A stretch of DNA of 64,000 nucleotides from Micromonospora sp. WMMD1155. GTDB taxonomy: Bacteria; Actinomycetota; Actinomycetes; Mycobacteriales; Micromonosporaceae. The stretch spans positions 6,882,501 through 6,946,500 of the forward strand of contig NZ_CP120742.1 of the NCBI RefSeq assembly GCF_029581275.1, in the 5' to 3' direction. This document shows, piece by piece, positions 26,420 to 35,877 of the stretch. The notes under the pieces are model-generated. The model had not been told where the DNA came from. It ran no database searches and was given only the letters and a program-made list of their open reading frames with translations. Position 1 is the stretch's first letter, and each line of letters starts with the position of its first letter. Both the position numbers and the translations under genes were made by a program.

Positions 26420-27424
26420 TCAGCTTCCGTGCGTGTGGGTGTGGCCCTGGAACCGGTGGATCGCCTCTTCGGCGCCCGGTGGCATGCTGCCGTCGGCGTT
26501 GCGCACCAGGAAGATCCCGGCCATGCCGCCGTCGGAGTGCGTCTGCACGTGGCAGTGGTACATCCACGCCCCCGGTCCGACGCCGTCTCCGGCCAGCACC
26601 TGGAAACCGAACGAACTGCCCGGGTTGAGGTCCTTGTTGTCGACGACCAGGCTGGGGTCGCTCGGCCCCTCCAGCATTCCGGTGCGGTTGTCCGCCCACC
26701 GGTGGGCGTGCAGGTGGAAGGTGTGGAACAGGTTGCCGTGCCCGATGGCGATCCACTCGACGCGCTCGCCCAGGTTCGCCTCGAACATCGGGGTCTCCGG
26801 GGCCATCTTGTTGTTGATCGTCATGTCGTGGAACACGGCGGTGAACTGCTTCGACGGCAGGATGTCGCCGCGCCGCCGGACGATCAGCGCCCCGTACAGG
26901 CCCCTGGCGACTCCGCCGGTGCCGTGGTCGGTGCCCATCGCGTGGTCGTGGTAGTGCCAGTAACCGGCACTGCCCGGCATGTACCGCCGACCCGACGCGG
27001 CCACCATCTCGTGGGAGCGCCAGACGTACGTCCTGGTCTCGCCGGGGTTGTTGAACGAGGCGTTGAACGGGCTACCGTCGGAGTCGGTGCTGTAGTCCAC
27101 CCCGTGCGGATGGATCGACAGCCGCTGGCTGGTGGTGTTGACCAGCGTGATCTCCAGGGTGTCACCCTCGTACATCTCCAGGACCGGCCCCGGGACGGTG
27201 GCCTGGCCGGGTGCCAGGCCGTAGCCGAACAGGTTGCCCGGCAACTGCTCAGCGTAGATGGTGATCTTCTTGGTGACGCCCGCGGCGGCCCGGGCGGGGC
27301 TGCCTCCGAACGCGGCGCCGATCGCCGGGGCGGACGCGCCCAGCGCTCCGGCGGCGAGCGCTCCGCTGGCGATCAGCGATCTGCGGGAGAGGTGGCGGTG
27401 AGGGCCACCAGCGTGATCGTCCAT
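26420..27424 (-). CDS. two-domain multicopper oxidase (small laccase type)
   Basis: A 334-residue Tat-exported oxidase (SRRSLIASGALAAGALG signal). Copper motifs: HPHG, WHYHDHAMG, HTFHLHAHRW and the C-terminal MYHCHVQTHSDGGM, which holds the His-Cys-His of the trinuclear and type-1 sites. The length and two cupredoxin domains match the small laccases of Streptomyces (SLAC), which work as trimers and oxidise phenols with O2. The ATG at 27424 follows a GGAGA site. First gene of a four-gene operon, 17 bp before the multidomain sugar oxidase. Confidence 0.92.
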   Translation of the reverse strand: MDDHAGGPHRHLSRRSLIASGALAAGALGASAPAIGAAFGGSPARAAAGVTKKITIYAEQLPGNLFGYGLAPGQATVPGPVLEMYEGDTLEITLVNTTSQRLSIHPHGVDYSTDSDGSPFNASFNNPGETRTYVWRSHEMVAASGRRYMPGSAGYWHYHDHAMGTDHGTGGVARGLYGALIVRRRGDILPSKQFTAVFHDMTINNKMAPETPMFEANLGERVEWIAIGHGNLFHTFHLHAHRWADNRTGMLEGPSDPSLVVDNKDLNPGSSFGFQVLAGDGVGPGAWMYHCHVQTHSDGGMAGIFLVRNADGSMPPGAEEAIHRFQGHTHTHGS

Positions 27425-27693
27425 GGGTCTCCGTTCCCGACCGGGCGAAGACGCGACGAGGGCAGGGTGCATCGACCCGAGCACGGGGGCGGTAGCACGA
27501 CTGAGGATGAGGCTCGTCGCGAACTTGGCTCGGAAGGCTCAGAACTTTCGGTGGATGACAGCAACTTATGTAATCCATCGACGAAAGTACAGGTCTGATT
27601 GCAAAAAGATTACCTTGACATCACGACGGCCTTCGATTGACATGAAGCTGACACGCAGGTCTGAGCACACCTGCGCCGGTCAGGCCGCGTTCG
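27425..27693. other. upstream region of the laccase operon
   Basis: This gap runs to the ABC ATPase stop at 27935. The part nearest the laccase is AT-rich for this genome and probably carries the operon promoter on the minus strand. TGTCAA occurs twice about 24 bp apart near 27610-27640. No clear -35/-10 pair or known copper-regulator box is evident. Confidence 0.4.
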
Positions 27694-27850
27694 ATCCACT
27701 CACCATCGCCGATCTGGCGGCATCCCACCAGCCCGACACTCCCACACTGCCGACGCCGCGGCACCCCGAGCGCATGATCCACTCCATATCGCCGAAGTGG
27801 CGGCATTCAGACCGCGCGATACCCCCACGTCGGCGATGTCGTGTCGATCA
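27694..27850. repeat. REP-like imperfect inverted repeat plus partial extra copy
   Basis: Bases 27775-27850 form a 76-bp imperfect palindrome: the left arm beginning TGATCCACTCCATATCGCCG pairs with a right arm ending in GGCGATGTCGTGTCGATCA. Bases 27694-27727 repeat most of the left arm (GATCCACTC, then ATCGCCGA-CTGGCGGCAT). This looks like a dispersed intergenic element. Confidence 0.6.
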
Positions 27851-27861
27851 AGGGAGGGCGC

Positions 27862-27918
27862 GGGCCGAAGGCGGGCCGAGGCGGGTCGGGCCGAAGGCGG
27901 GCCGGGCCGAGGCGGGTC
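27862..27918. repeat. 26-bp GC-rich direct repeat, two copies
   Basis: GGGCCGAAGGCGGGCC followed by GAGGCGGGTC occurs at 27862-27887 and, with a 5-bp insertion, at 27888-27918. It is low-complexity sequence next to the ABC ATPase stop. Confidence 0.6.
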
Positions 27919-27934
27919 GAGGGCGTCCGGGGCT

Positions 27935-28774
27935 TCAGAGAGCGTGGCGGTCGTCGGACGGCAGGGCGGGGGCCTCCGGCGGCTCGGGCGACTCGTCGGT
28001 CTGACCGAGTCGGGCGACCCGGGTCGGGTCGAGGACCCGGGAGAGGAACGCGCGGGTCCGCTCGTGCTTCGGGTCGCCGAGCACCTCGTGCGGCGGTCCC
28101 TGCTCGACCACCACCCCACCGTCCATGAAGACCACCCGGTCGGCGACGTCGCGGGCGAAGGCCATCTCGTGGGTGACCACCATCATCGTCATGCCGTCCT
28201 CGGCCAGCTTGCGCATGACGGTGAGCACGTCGCCGACCAGCTCGGGGTCGAGCGCGGAGGTCGGCTCGTCGAAGAGCATCAGCTTCGGCTCCATCGACAG
28301 CGACCGGGCGATCGCGGCCCGCTGCTGCTGCCCGCCGGAGAGCTGCGCCGGGAAGGCGTCGGCCTTGTCGGTCAGCCCGACGCGTTCCAGGTTGGCCCGA
28401 GCGATCCGCTCGGCCTCGGCGCGGCCACGCCGCAGCACGCGACGCTGGGCGATGGTGAGGTTGTTCAGCACGGTCAGGTGCGGAAACAGGTTGAACGACT
28501 GGAAGACCATGCCGATGCTGCGGCGGGCCGCGTCGATCTCGACGTCCGGGTCGGTCATCTCGACCCCGTTCACCCAGATCCGCCCGGCCGTCGGCTCCTC
28601 CAACAGGTCGACGCAGCGCAGCAGCGTCGACTTGCCGGACCCGGACGGGCCGATGACGCAGACCACCTCGCCCTGACCGACCTCGAAGTCGATGCCCTTG
28701 AGCACCTCCAGCGGGCCGAAGGACTTGTGCAGGTCGCGGATCTCGACGGCGGGGCGGGGCGGGGTCGTCGTCAT
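27935..28774 (-). CDS. polar amino-acid ABC transporter ATP-binding protein
   Basis: A 279-residue ATPase of the GlnQ/HisP group. Walker A is GPSGSGKST, the Q-loop SFNLFPH, the signature LSGGQQQR, Walker [13 protein letters not shown] and the switch His in VVTHEM. The extra C-terminal tail after about residue 250 is Pro/Glu-rich. It ends a three-gene operon after the binding protein and permease, 4 bp from the permease. Confidence 0.93.
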   Translation of the reverse strand: MTTTPPRPAVEIRDLHKSFGPLEVLKGIDFEVGQGEVVCVIGPSGSGKSTLLRCVDLLEEPTAGRIWVNGVEMTDPDVEIDAARRSIGMVFQSFNLFPHLTVLNNLTIAQRRVLRRGRAEAERIARANLERVGLTDKADAFPAQLSGGQQQRAAIARSLSMEPKLMLFDEPTSALDPELVGDVLTVMRKLAEDGMTMMVVTHEMAFARDVADRVVFMDGGVVVEQGPPHEVLGDPKHERTRAFLSRVLDPTRVARLGQTDESPEPPEAPALPSDDRHAL

Positions 28775-28778
28775 GGGG

Positions 28779-29600
28779 TCACCGGGCCTTGGCGTAGCGG
28801 AGTTCGAGGCGACGTACCACCTGGGACAGGGGCAGAGTGATGATCAGATAGGCGAGGCCGGCCACCAGGAGCGGGGTGGCGTTCACCCGGTCGTTGAGCA
28901 TGTCCCGACCGAACTTGGTGATCTCGATGGTCTGCGCCGTCACGCCCAGCACGTACGCCAGCGACGAGTCCTTGGTGAGCAGGATGAGTTCGTTGGTCAG
29001 CGGCGGGATGACGATCCGGAACGCCTGCGGGATGACGATCGTGCGCATCGCGGTGAAGTGCGACATGCCGAGGGTGCGCGCCGCCTCCATCTGCCCCTTG
29101 GGGACGGCCTGGATGCCGGCACGGATGGTCTCCGCCATGTAGGCCGCGGCGGTCAGCCCGAGACCGATCGCGATGGACCCGAACACGCCACCGGGGATCT
29201 CCCGCTCGGGGAAGGCGATCGGGATGCCGTAGCCGACGAGGAAGAGCACCAGCAGCGCGGGCAGACCCCGGAACAACTCGATGTACGCCGTCGCCACCCA
29301 GCGGTACGGCGCCACCCGGGACAGCCGCATCAGCGCGAGGACGGTGCCGAACACGAGGCCGAAGGCGAACGCCCCGAGCGTGTAGAGGACGGTGTTGCGC
29401 AACGCGACGGTGATGATCGTCGGGAACATCGACGTGATGATGTCGACCCGGAAGAAAGCGTCGGCCAACCGGCCCCAGTCCGCGGCGAACGCCACCGCGG
29501 CGAGGACGGCGATGAAGACGAGGTACTGGATCCCGAGGGACAGCCGCTCCCGCTGGCGGCGTCGCAGCTTCACGTTGGCTCGTTGCCTTCCCGGAGTCAC
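28779..29600 (-). CDS. polar amino-acid ABC transporter permease
   Basis: A 273-residue membrane protein of the HisMQ family. It has about five helices and the EAA loop [20 protein letters not shown] that docks the ATPase. [13 protein letters not shown] is the typical first-loop segment of this family. The GTG at 29600 is taken as start; another GTG at 29573 with a weak AAGG site is possible. A strong hairpin separates it from the binding-protein gene. Confidence 0.9.
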   Translation of the reverse strand: MTPGRQRANVKLRRRQRERLSLGIQYLVFIAVLAAVAFAADWGRLADAFFRVDIITSMFPTIITVALRNTVLYTLGAFAFGLVFGTVLALMRLSRVAPYRWVATAYIELFRGLPALLVLFLVGYGIPIAFPEREIPGGVFGSIAIGLGLTAAAYMAETIRAGIQAVPKGQMEAARTLGMSHFTAMRTIVIPQAFRIVIPPLTNELILLTKDSSLAYVLGVTAQTIEITKFGRDMLNDRVNATPLLVAGLAYLIITLPLSQVVRRLELRYAKAR

Positions 29601-29606
29601 CGACCC

Positions 29607-29633
29607 GGAGGGCGCGCGGGACGCGCGCCCTCC
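29607..29633 (-). terminator. intercistronic hairpin in ABC operon
   Basis: Perfect 12-bp stem GGAGGGCGCGCG with its complement and a 3-nt loop, between the binding-protein stop and the permease start. It probably lowers read-through so that more binding protein is made. Confidence 0.7.
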
Positions 29634-29649
29634 GGCACTACGTGTGTGA

Positions 29650-30468
29650 TCAGGCGCTCGGCCGCTTGCCGATCCACTTCTCGTAGATCGTGTCGTACGT
29701 GCCGTCCTGCTTGGCCTTGGCCAGCACCTCGTTGATCTTCTTGAGCAACTCCGGGTTGGCGTCCTTCTTCACCGGGAAGCCGTACTGCTCGCCGGTGTCG
29801 AACTCCGCGGTCACCTCGAACCCGCCCGGGTTCTTCTTCAGGTACTCGGTCCAGACCGGCAGGTCGTTGACGGCGGCCTCGACCTGGCCGTTGGCGAGGG
29901 CCTGCTGCAGGGCGGCGAGGTCCTCGAACTCGACGAGCTGCAGGCCCTTCTCCGCCTCGAACTTCTTGGCGTAGTCACGGCCGGTGGTGGCCGCCTGGAC
30001 GCCGAGCTTCTTGCCCCGGAGGTCGTCGAGCGACTTGTACGCCGTGCCGGTCTTCGCCAGCAGAGCCTGGGTCGCGTCGAAGTACGGGTCGGAGAAGTCC
30101 AGCACCTTCTTCCGCTCGTCGGTGATCGTCATCCCGGCGGCGGCCGCGTCACACTTGCCCGTGTTCAGGTCCTGCCCGGACTTGATCCCCTCGAACGGGG
30201 TGTCGACGATCGTCTGCTCGACGCCCAACTCCTTGGCCACCAGGTCCATGATCTCGACGTCGAAGCCGGTCACCGTGCCGCTGGCGTCCTTCGACTGGAA
30301 CGGCGGGTACGGCAGGTGCGTGCAGACGGTCAGCTTGCCCGCCGTGACGAGCTTGACGCCGCTCGCCTGGACCTCGCTGTCGTCCTTCTTGGCGCAGCCC
30401 GCGGTCACCGCGAGGGCGGCGATCGCCACGACGAGACCGGCCTGACGCACGGCGCTTGGGAACCTCAC
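29650..30468 (-). CDS. polar amino-acid ABC transporter substrate-binding lipoprotein
   Basis: About 272 residues of the SBP_bac_3 family. Lipobox VTAGC (C25) anchors it outside the membrane. Family marks: LTVCTHLPYPPFQSKDASG, GFDVEIMDLVAKELG, CDAAAAGMTITDERKKVLDF and the C-terminal DGTYDTIYEKWIG. The GTG at 30468 has a GGAGGGA site and is preferred over the ATG at 30501. It heads the operon with permease and ATPase downstream. The amino acid (Glu/Gln/Asp-like or cystine) cannot be fixed. Confidence 0.9.
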   Translation of the reverse strand: MRFPSAVRQAGLVVAIAALAVTAGCAKKDDSEVQASGVKLVTAGKLTVCTHLPYPPFQSKDASGTVTGFDVEIMDLVAKELGVEQTIVDTPFEGIKSGQDLNTGKCDAAAAGMTITDERKKVLDFSDPYFDATQALLAKTGTAYKSLDDLRGKKLGVQAATTGRDYAKKFEAEKGLQLVEFEDLAALQQALANGQVEAAVNDLPVWTEYLKKNPGGFEVTAEFDTGEQYGFPVKKDANPELLKKINEVLAKAKQDGTYDTIYEKWIGKRPSA

Positions 30469-30575
30469 GGCTGTGTCCCTCCGGTTCGGCTTCCATCGCA
30501 TAGAAAGCCAATCTGGTTCATAGACTTTGCGATTAGCGACCGTACCCGATCCGGCGAGTCGACCCCAAGATCACG

Positions 30576-30612
30576 CGGAGGCCGTCGTGCCGACGCGGCA
30601 CGACGGCCTCCG
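30576..30612. terminator. hairpin terminator
   Basis: Perfect 17-bp stem (CGGAGGCCGTCGTGCCG and complement) with a 3-nt loop, between the stop of the upstream minus-strand gene (30646) and the start of the binding-protein gene. It ends transcription of the former. Confidence 0.8.
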
Positions 30613-30645
30613 TCGGCGAACCCGACAGACGTGCCGCAACGGGCC

Positions 30646-31323
30646 TCAGCCGCCGGTACCCTCGGCCGCGCCGTCCGGGGTGAGGGCCCCTTCGTGCGGG
30701 TCTGTGTCCAGGAACACGTGCTGGTGGCCGTGGCCCGCGTCGATGCTGATCTGGTCGAGTTGGGTCGCCGCGACCGACCAGACCGTTGCCGCCTCGGCCG
30801 CCTGCCGCGTGCTCAGGTCCAGCAGGGCCGCCTGGTGGGCGGCGGGGACGCCGGCCGCCAGGGCGTAGGTGTCGACGGCGAGCGACGCCTGCTGCACCGC
30901 GCCGCGCAGACCTCCCCGGGCCACGTTCGTGGCGGTCGTCCCGGAGGGCGGGTCGGCGAACGGCTCGGCGGCCTTGCGCATGGTCTCCTGCCAGGTACGC
31001 GCCCGGCCCGCATCCGGCGCCCGTCCGGCGGACTTCTCCTCCTCGACGGCGGCCAGGACGGGGGCGATCTGGTCGCGGACACCGCGGGCCGTCTCGATCA
31101 GCTCCACGATCTGCTGGGCGTCCCGCTTCGCGTCGGCCTCCTGGATGCTCGCGATCGTCGCCGCGGTGGCGTCCGGACGACCGACCTGGTAGCCGATGAG
31201 CCCGCCCAGCAGCGCGGTGACCAGTGCGATGGCCCCCGCGACCGCCACGATGCGCGTTGTGCGACGACGACGTTCGTCGGCTCTGTCCGACAGGTAGGAA
31301 GGCCGGCCGGTGCGACGCGCCAT
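30646..31323 (-). CDS. hypothetical membrane-anchored protein
   Basis: A 225-residue protein. A basic N-terminus with RRRR is followed by one membrane helix (IVAVAGAIALVTALLGGLIG, about residues 25-48). An external helical domain follows and the protein ends in a His/Asp/Gly-rich tail (GHGHQHVFLDTDPHE) that could bind metal. No family recognised. It has its own terminator and seems monocistronic. Confidence 0.65.
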   Translation of the reverse strand: MARRTGRPSYLSDRADERRRRTTRIVAVAGAIALVTALLGGLIGYQVGRPDATAATIASIQEADAKRDAQQIVELIETARGVRDQIAPVLAAVEEEKSAGRAPDAGRARTWQETMRKAAEPFADPPSGTTATNVARGGLRGAVQQASLAVDTYALAAGVPAAHQAALLDLSTRQAAEAATVWSVAATQLDQISIDAGHGHQHVFLDTDPHEGALTPDGAAEGTGG

Positions 31324-31415
31324 CGCATCTCCTCACATCGATGGTCTGGGGGCCACAGGGTAACGGTCCTCCGACGCGTACGTCGATAGGTCCGCCGAGC
31401 GGCCAGGCCGCGGCC

Positions 31416-32327
31416 CTAGACCGGGTAGCCCCACGCGGCGAGGGGCTTCTCCAGCGACCGTTCGATCGCGGCGAGCTGCGCCGGGCTGAGTTCCTCCTGG
31501 TACGCCGCCGCCCGGCCCGCCGGAAAGTCGTACCGGGAGAAGCCCTTCTCGAACGCGGGCGACCACTGCAGTCCCAGGAAGTCGAGCATCCGGCCGACCT
31601 GTTCCCGGGGGTGCTCGACCAGGTCCTCGTAGCGCACGTCGAGCCACTGCTCGGCGGGGTGACGCAGGCGGGCCTGTGCGAACGCCTCCATCAGCATCTT
31701 CCAGCCCAGCGCGGCGAGCACCTGGAAGGACCTCCCCGACTCGAACCACTCCTCCCGCAGGTCCGACGGGAGCGGGCCGTAGATCCAGTTGTCCGGCCCT
31801 CGCCACCCGTCCCACCAGCCCATCTGGAGCCAGGAGTTGGCCACCGCCCGGCCGTCGCGCACCACGTTGACCACCCGCAGGTCCGGGTACGCGGCGTGCA
31901 GCAGGCCGGTCCGCGGCCACCCGGTGACGTGCTGCACCAGTTGTCGGCAGCCCTGCCGGGCGATCCGCTCGTCGAAGAAGGCGCGCAGCCGCCGGGCCAC
32001 GAACGGCGTCAGGTCCTCGGCGACCAGGTCCCGGCACGGGCGGGAGAAGCCGCCGAGCACCTGCCGGTCGAGCAGGTGGTACGCCTCCGACGGCGCCACC
32101 CGCAGCCGGCCCCGCTCCAGCAACCGCCGGCTGTGCCGCAGCGAGGTCATCCCCGCCGGGCGCGGCGCCGAACGCCGGTAGAGCGGCCCGTTGAACCGGC
32201 CCTTGAGGTTGAGCCGGGCGAGCTTGTCGTCCAGGCCGGAGACGAAGCCGACCTCGGGATGCCGGGAGAGCAGCTCCTGGACCAGGGTCGAGCCGCAGCG
32301 ACCGGTGCCCACCACCAGTGAGAGCAT
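31416..32327 (-). CDS. sulfotransferase family protein 1
   Basis: A 303-residue cytoplasmic enzyme predicted to move sulfate from PAPS to an acceptor. The N-terminal 5'-phosphosulfate loop is VVGTGRCGSTLVQELLSRHP; the 3'-phosphate site is VVRDGRAVANSW near residue 165, followed by the typical VRYEDLVEHPREQVGRML. It is the last gene of a three-gene minus-strand unit (glycosyltransferase, sulfotransferase 2, this), with 3 bp to its neighbour. A glycan acceptor is inferred from context. Confidence 0.85.
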   Translation of the reverse strand: MLSLVVGTGRCGSTLVQELLSRHPEVGFVSGLDDKLARLNLKGRFNGPLYRRSAPRPAGMTSLRHSRRLLERGRLRVAPSEAYHLLDRQVLGGFSRPCRDLVAEDLTPFVARRLRAFFDERIARQGCRQLVQHVTGWPRTGLLHAAYPDLRVVNVVRDGRAVANSWLQMGWWDGWRGPDNWIYGPLPSDLREEWFESGRSFQVLAALGWKMLMEAFAQARLRHPAEQWLDVRYEDLVEHPREQVGRMLDFLGLQWSPAFEKGFSRYDFPAGRAAAYQEELSPAQLAAIERSLEKPLAAWGYPV

Positions 32328-32330
32328 CGT

Positions 32331-33374
32331 TCAGCCTTCCTGCCGGGTAGCGGGTGACGAGGGGGCCGGGTCCGGACGGGACGTGGCGGCGGGAGGCGTG
32401 GCCGGACGGGACGTGCCGCCGGGAGGCGTGGCCGTCCGGCGGCGCAGCGGGTAGCCGAAGCGGGACAGGGCCGGCCCGGTCAGCGCGGTCACCACCGCGT
32501 ACGCGCCGGTGGAGAGCCCGGTCAGCCACTCGGTGTCGGCGACCACCGGGACCAGGCCGGTGCGGTGCCGCGAGGGATTGCCGGCCACCGAGTGGGTGGG
32601 TGCCAGTCGCACCGTGTCCGGGGTCGGGAACGGCAGGTCGTCCGCCGTCGCGCCGACGAACCGGACGATCCGTGCGGTGGTGCCGGCCGGATCGGCGACG
32701 AAGTCCTCGTACCGCACCCGCAGGTAGCGGTCGTCGACGGGTCGACGGCCCCACAGTCGCACGGTGGCGGTGTTCCAGACCAGCCAGAGCAGCGCGGCCT
32801 TCCAGACCGGTGGTCGGCTCATCAGCCGGTCGTCCGCGGGCCCGTCCAGCGGACGTCGCCGACGCCAGGAGTACGCGGTCGCCCGTGGGTCGCGCACCAC
32901 GTGCAGGACGTACAGGTCGATGCCGGGCAGGGCACCGAGCAGAGCGCCGTACGGAGGCAGCTTGGAGGAGTCGACGATGAGCCCGCCGGGCCGGTCGGCG
33001 AGGGCGTGTGCGGCGATCGAGGCGTACAGCCGGGCCAGGTGGGTGTCGTCGCGGTGACTGTCGACCGGCCGTTGACCGCGACGCCGTCGGCGCAGCAGTG
33101 CGGGCAGCCCGCGCAGGCGCAGTCGCGCGGCCAGTCGCCCGGCTATCCCGGCCGGGTCGGCTCCGGCCAGGTCGGCGCGTATCCGCGTCCAGAGCGGACA
33201 GTCTCCCAGTGGGACGCCGCAGCCGCACGGCCGGTTCTCCAGGATGCCGCGCCGCCACAGGTAGCGCAGCTCACCGGCCGCGAAGAAGCCCGGCACCTGC
33301 CCGAGGACGTTGGTGACCAGCGTGCTGCCGCTGCGACCGCTTCCGGCGAGGTAGAGCACCCGGATCGTGCTCAC
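32331..33374 (-). CDS. sulfotransferase family protein 2
   Basis: A 347-residue sulfotransferase. Its 5'-loop is LYLAGSGRSGSTLVTNVLGQ, the 3'-phosphate site VVRDPRATAYSWRRR, and the later VRYEDFVADPAGTTARIV is typical. A CGCG and a CPLW segment early in the chain hold three Cys. The C-terminus is a disordered Pro/Thr/Arg tail with two related PPGGTSRPA/PPAATSRPD units. GTG start overlaps the stop of the glycosyltransferase (GTGA), so they are coupled. Confidence 0.86.
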   Translation of the reverse strand: MSTIRVLYLAGSGRSGSTLVTNVLGQVPGFFAAGELRYLWRRGILENRPCGCGVPLGDCPLWTRIRADLAGADPAGIAGRLAARLRLRGLPALLRRRRRGQRPVDSHRDDTHLARLYASIAAHALADRPGGLIVDSSKLPPYGALLGALPGIDLYVLHVVRDPRATAYSWRRRRPLDGPADDRLMSRPPVWKAALLWLVWNTATVRLWGRRPVDDRYLRVRYEDFVADPAGTTARIVRFVGATADDLPFPTPDTVRLAPTHSVAGNPSRHRTGLVPVVADTEWLTGLSTGAYAVVTALTGPALSRFGYPLRRRTATPPGGTSRPATPPAATSRPDPAPSSPATRQEG

Positions 33375-34651
33375 CGGGCCGCTCCCCCACCGGCCGTCGC
33401 GCGGCCGGTCCGCCGTGCAGACAGAGCCTCGGCGGCCTCCGCGTACAGCGCGCGGATCCGGGTCAGGTGCAGGTCGGGGGCGAACCGCCGGGCGACCTTC
33501 GCCCGACCCGCCTGCCCCATCCGGTACGCCCGGGCGGGGTCGGCCAGCAGCGCGTTCAGCGCGTCGGCCAGGTCTGCGGGCCGGTCCGCGCCGACGATGC
33601 CGCCGTCCACTGTGGCCTCGACCAGTTCGGGGAGCCCACCGAGGTCGGTGGTGACCACCGGGACCCCGCAGGCGAACGCCTCCAGCACCGCCATCGGCTG
33701 GTTCTCGTGCCACCGGGACGGGACGGCGACCACCGAAGCGGACCGGATCAGCTCGTGCAGGCGCGGCTTGTCCAGGCGGCCGTGGAACCGGATCCGGCCG
33801 GGCACCCGGCGCGCGGCGAGCGCCTCCAGGTCGGCTCGGGCCGGACCGTCCCCGGCGACATCCACGGCCACCCCGTCCGGCAGCGCGGCGACCGCCTCGA
33901 CCAGCACGTCGACACCCTTCTCCGGGGCCAACCGGCCGGCGAAGACGACACCGCCGCCGGGGCTCTGCTTGGTGGCGATGCCGCTCAGGTCGACGAAGTG
34001 GTTCACCACCCGCAGCCGGTCGGGATACACACCGGCGCGGCGCACCACGTCGGCCAGGAACTTGCTCGGGCTGACGAAGACCTGCACCGGGTCGTACGCG
34101 TCGAACCGCCGGTGCAACCAGGACTCGACGGCCAACAGACCGCTGCGCGACAGCGATCCGTCCTTGCAGCGGCGGCGGGCCGCCTGCAGGGGGCCTCCGG
34201 TGACGCAGGCCTGGCAGGGACGTCCCCGGTCCAGCAGTTGGTAACTCGGGCAGGCGAGTTTGTAGTCGTGCATGGTCAGCACGCAGGGCACCCCGGCCGA
34301 CCGCGCCGCCGCGAGCACCGACGGCGAGAGCTGGTGGTAGATGTTGTGCAGGTGCAGCACGTCCGGCCGGAAGTCGTCGATTACCTGGGCCAGCCCGCGA
34401 CGACTCGTCGGTGACCAGAGCATCCGGCCGGCTGCCGTCGCGCGTGGCCGCAGCCCGCTCGGCGCCGGTTCCAGCTCCACTTCGGAGGGGAACCACTGCG
34501 CGTACGGCAGCGGCGACTCGTTCTCCGGGTGGCTCATGCCGAAGTAGGCGACCGTGTCCCCCGCCGCCCGCTGCAGGTCCGCGAGGTCGAGGAGGTACCC
34601 CTCGGCGCCGCCACGGCGGTAGAGGAACTTGTTCACATGCAGCACGCGCAT
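33371..34651 (-). CDS. GT4-family glycosyltransferase
   Basis: A 426-residue retaining glycosyltransferase of GT-B fold. The N-terminal acceptor domain opens MRVLHVNKFLYRRGGAEGYL and has a Cys-rich segment (CPSYQLLDRGRPCQAC). The sugar-nucleotide part has VVFAGRLAPEKGVDVLVEA and the E-x7-E-like motif HENQPMAVLEAFACGVPVV. The ATG at 34651 starts at the first beta-strand, so the open frame upstream is not used. First gene of the unit leading to two sulfotransferases; divergent from another sulfotransferase pair. Confidence 0.9.
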   Translation of the reverse strand: MRVLHVNKFLYRRGGAEGYLLDLADLQRAAGDTVAYFGMSHPENESPLPYAQWFPSEVELEPAPSGLRPRATAAGRMLWSPTSRRGLAQVIDDFRPDVLHLHNIYHQLSPSVLAAARSAGVPCVLTMHDYKLACPSYQLLDRGRPCQACVTGGPLQAARRRCKDGSLSRSGLLAVESWLHRRFDAYDPVQVFVSPSKFLADVVRRAGVYPDRLRVVNHFVDLSGIATKQSPGGGVVFAGRLAPEKGVDVLVEAVAALPDGVAVDVAGDGPARADLEALAARRVPGRIRFHGRLDKPRLHELIRSASVVAVPSRWHENQPMAVLEAFACGVPVVTTDLGGLPELVEATVDGGIVGADRPADLADALNALLADPARAYRMGQAGRAKVARRFAPDLHLTRIRALYAEAAEALSARRTGRATAGGGAAR

Positions 34652-34911
34652 CGACTCGGCCTGCTCACGTCGATCGGGCGAACCGGCCCGGGGGTGACGA
34701 CCGGGGTCTGCCCGCCCCGGCCAGGGCCCACCGTATGCAGGGCAGGTCTGCGAGTCCAGTTCACCTATGCCATGTACCTGAACGGTTGATCTTCGTATGC
34801 CCGTGCGGCCCGCAGCCTGGCATCCCGCCATGATCTCCCGATAGCCTGGCGGCGCCGCCGGTCGTCGCCCGTTCCCGCCGGGCCGGACCGGCGCCCGACC
34901 GAGGAGGACCC

Positions 34912-35877
34912 GTGGCAGCCGACGACGAGGTCTCCACAGTCGCATACACGGCGCGCCGGATCAGACGGCATCTGTGCTGGGCACGCACCGAGGGGATCGG
35001 GCGGCTGGTCGACGAGGACCGCCTCGACCCGGTCGAGCGGATCGGCACCGCCCTGGCGAAACGACGTTGGCGCAGGCGGGCCGGCCGGACGCCCGGCTCG
35101 GCGATGCCGGTCTACCTGGTCGGTCTGCAACGATCCGGCACGAACATGCTGGTCCGTGGCCTGGACGCGGCCGGAGAGGTCGAGGTCCGCAACGAGAACG
35201 ACCGCACCGTCTTCCACCGCTTCCAACTCCGCCCGGACGCGGTGCTGACCGCCGTGATCCAGCGCAGCCGGCACGCGTACGTCCTGGTCAAGCCGCTCTG
35301 CGAGAGCCACCGCGTGGACGAGTTGCTGGCCCTGCCGGGGTTGACGCCCGGCCGCGCGCTCTGGGTCTACCGCGACGTCGATGACCGGGCCCGCTCCGAG
35401 GTCGCCAAGTTCGGTGACGCCAACCTGCGGGCGCTACGCGCCATCGCCGACGGCAGCATCGGCCGGCGGTGGCAGGGGCAGCGCCTCGACGCCGACGCCG
35501 TCGAGCTGATCCGGGCGCACGACCCGCAGAGGTTGGACCCGCACAGCGGCGCGGCCCTCTTCTGGTACGTCCGCAACTCCCTCTTCTTCCGACTCGGCCT
35601 GGACCAGCGCGCCGACGTGCTGCTCTGCCGCTACGACACGGTCGTGGCGGAGCCGGAGGCGCAACTGCGGCGGGTGTGCGCGTTCCTCGACTTCCCCTAC
35701 CGACCGGGGCTGCACGCGCACATCGCCCCGCGCCGGTTCCACGACGCCGACGCGACGAGCCGACGGCCGCTGCCGATCGACCGGCGCGTACGGGCCCTCT
35801 GCGACGAGTTGACCGACCGGCTCGACGCTCACGCGGCCGACACCCGCTCCGAGACGAAGGCGGCCGACCGTGGCTGA
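34912..35877 (+). CDS. sulfotransferase family protein 3
   Basis: A 321-residue protein. A basic N-terminal extension of about 60 residues precedes the PAPS loop VYLVGLQRSGTNMLVRGLD. The 3'-phosphate segment is divergent (VYRDVDDRARSEVAKF), so activity is less certain than for its neighbours. The later LLCRYDTVVAEPEAQLRRVC is the usual acceptor-side element. The GTG start has a GAGGAGGA site. It overlaps the next sulfotransferase by 8 nt. Confidence 0.78.
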   Translation: MAADDEVSTVAYTARRIRRHLCWARTEGIGRLVDEDRLDPVERIGTALAKRRWRRRAGRTPGSAMPVYLVGLQRSGTNMLVRGLDAAGEVEVRNENDRTVFHRFQLRPDAVLTAVIQRSRHAYVLVKPLCESHRVDELLALPGLTPGRALWVYRDVDDRARSEVAKFGDANLRALRAIADGSIGRRWQGQRLDADAVELIRAHDPQRLDPHSGAALFWYVRNSLFFRLGLDQRADVLLCRYDTVVAEPEAQLRRVCAFLDFPYRPGLHAHIAPRRFHDADATSRRPLPIDRRVRALCDELTDRLDAHAADTRSETKAADRG

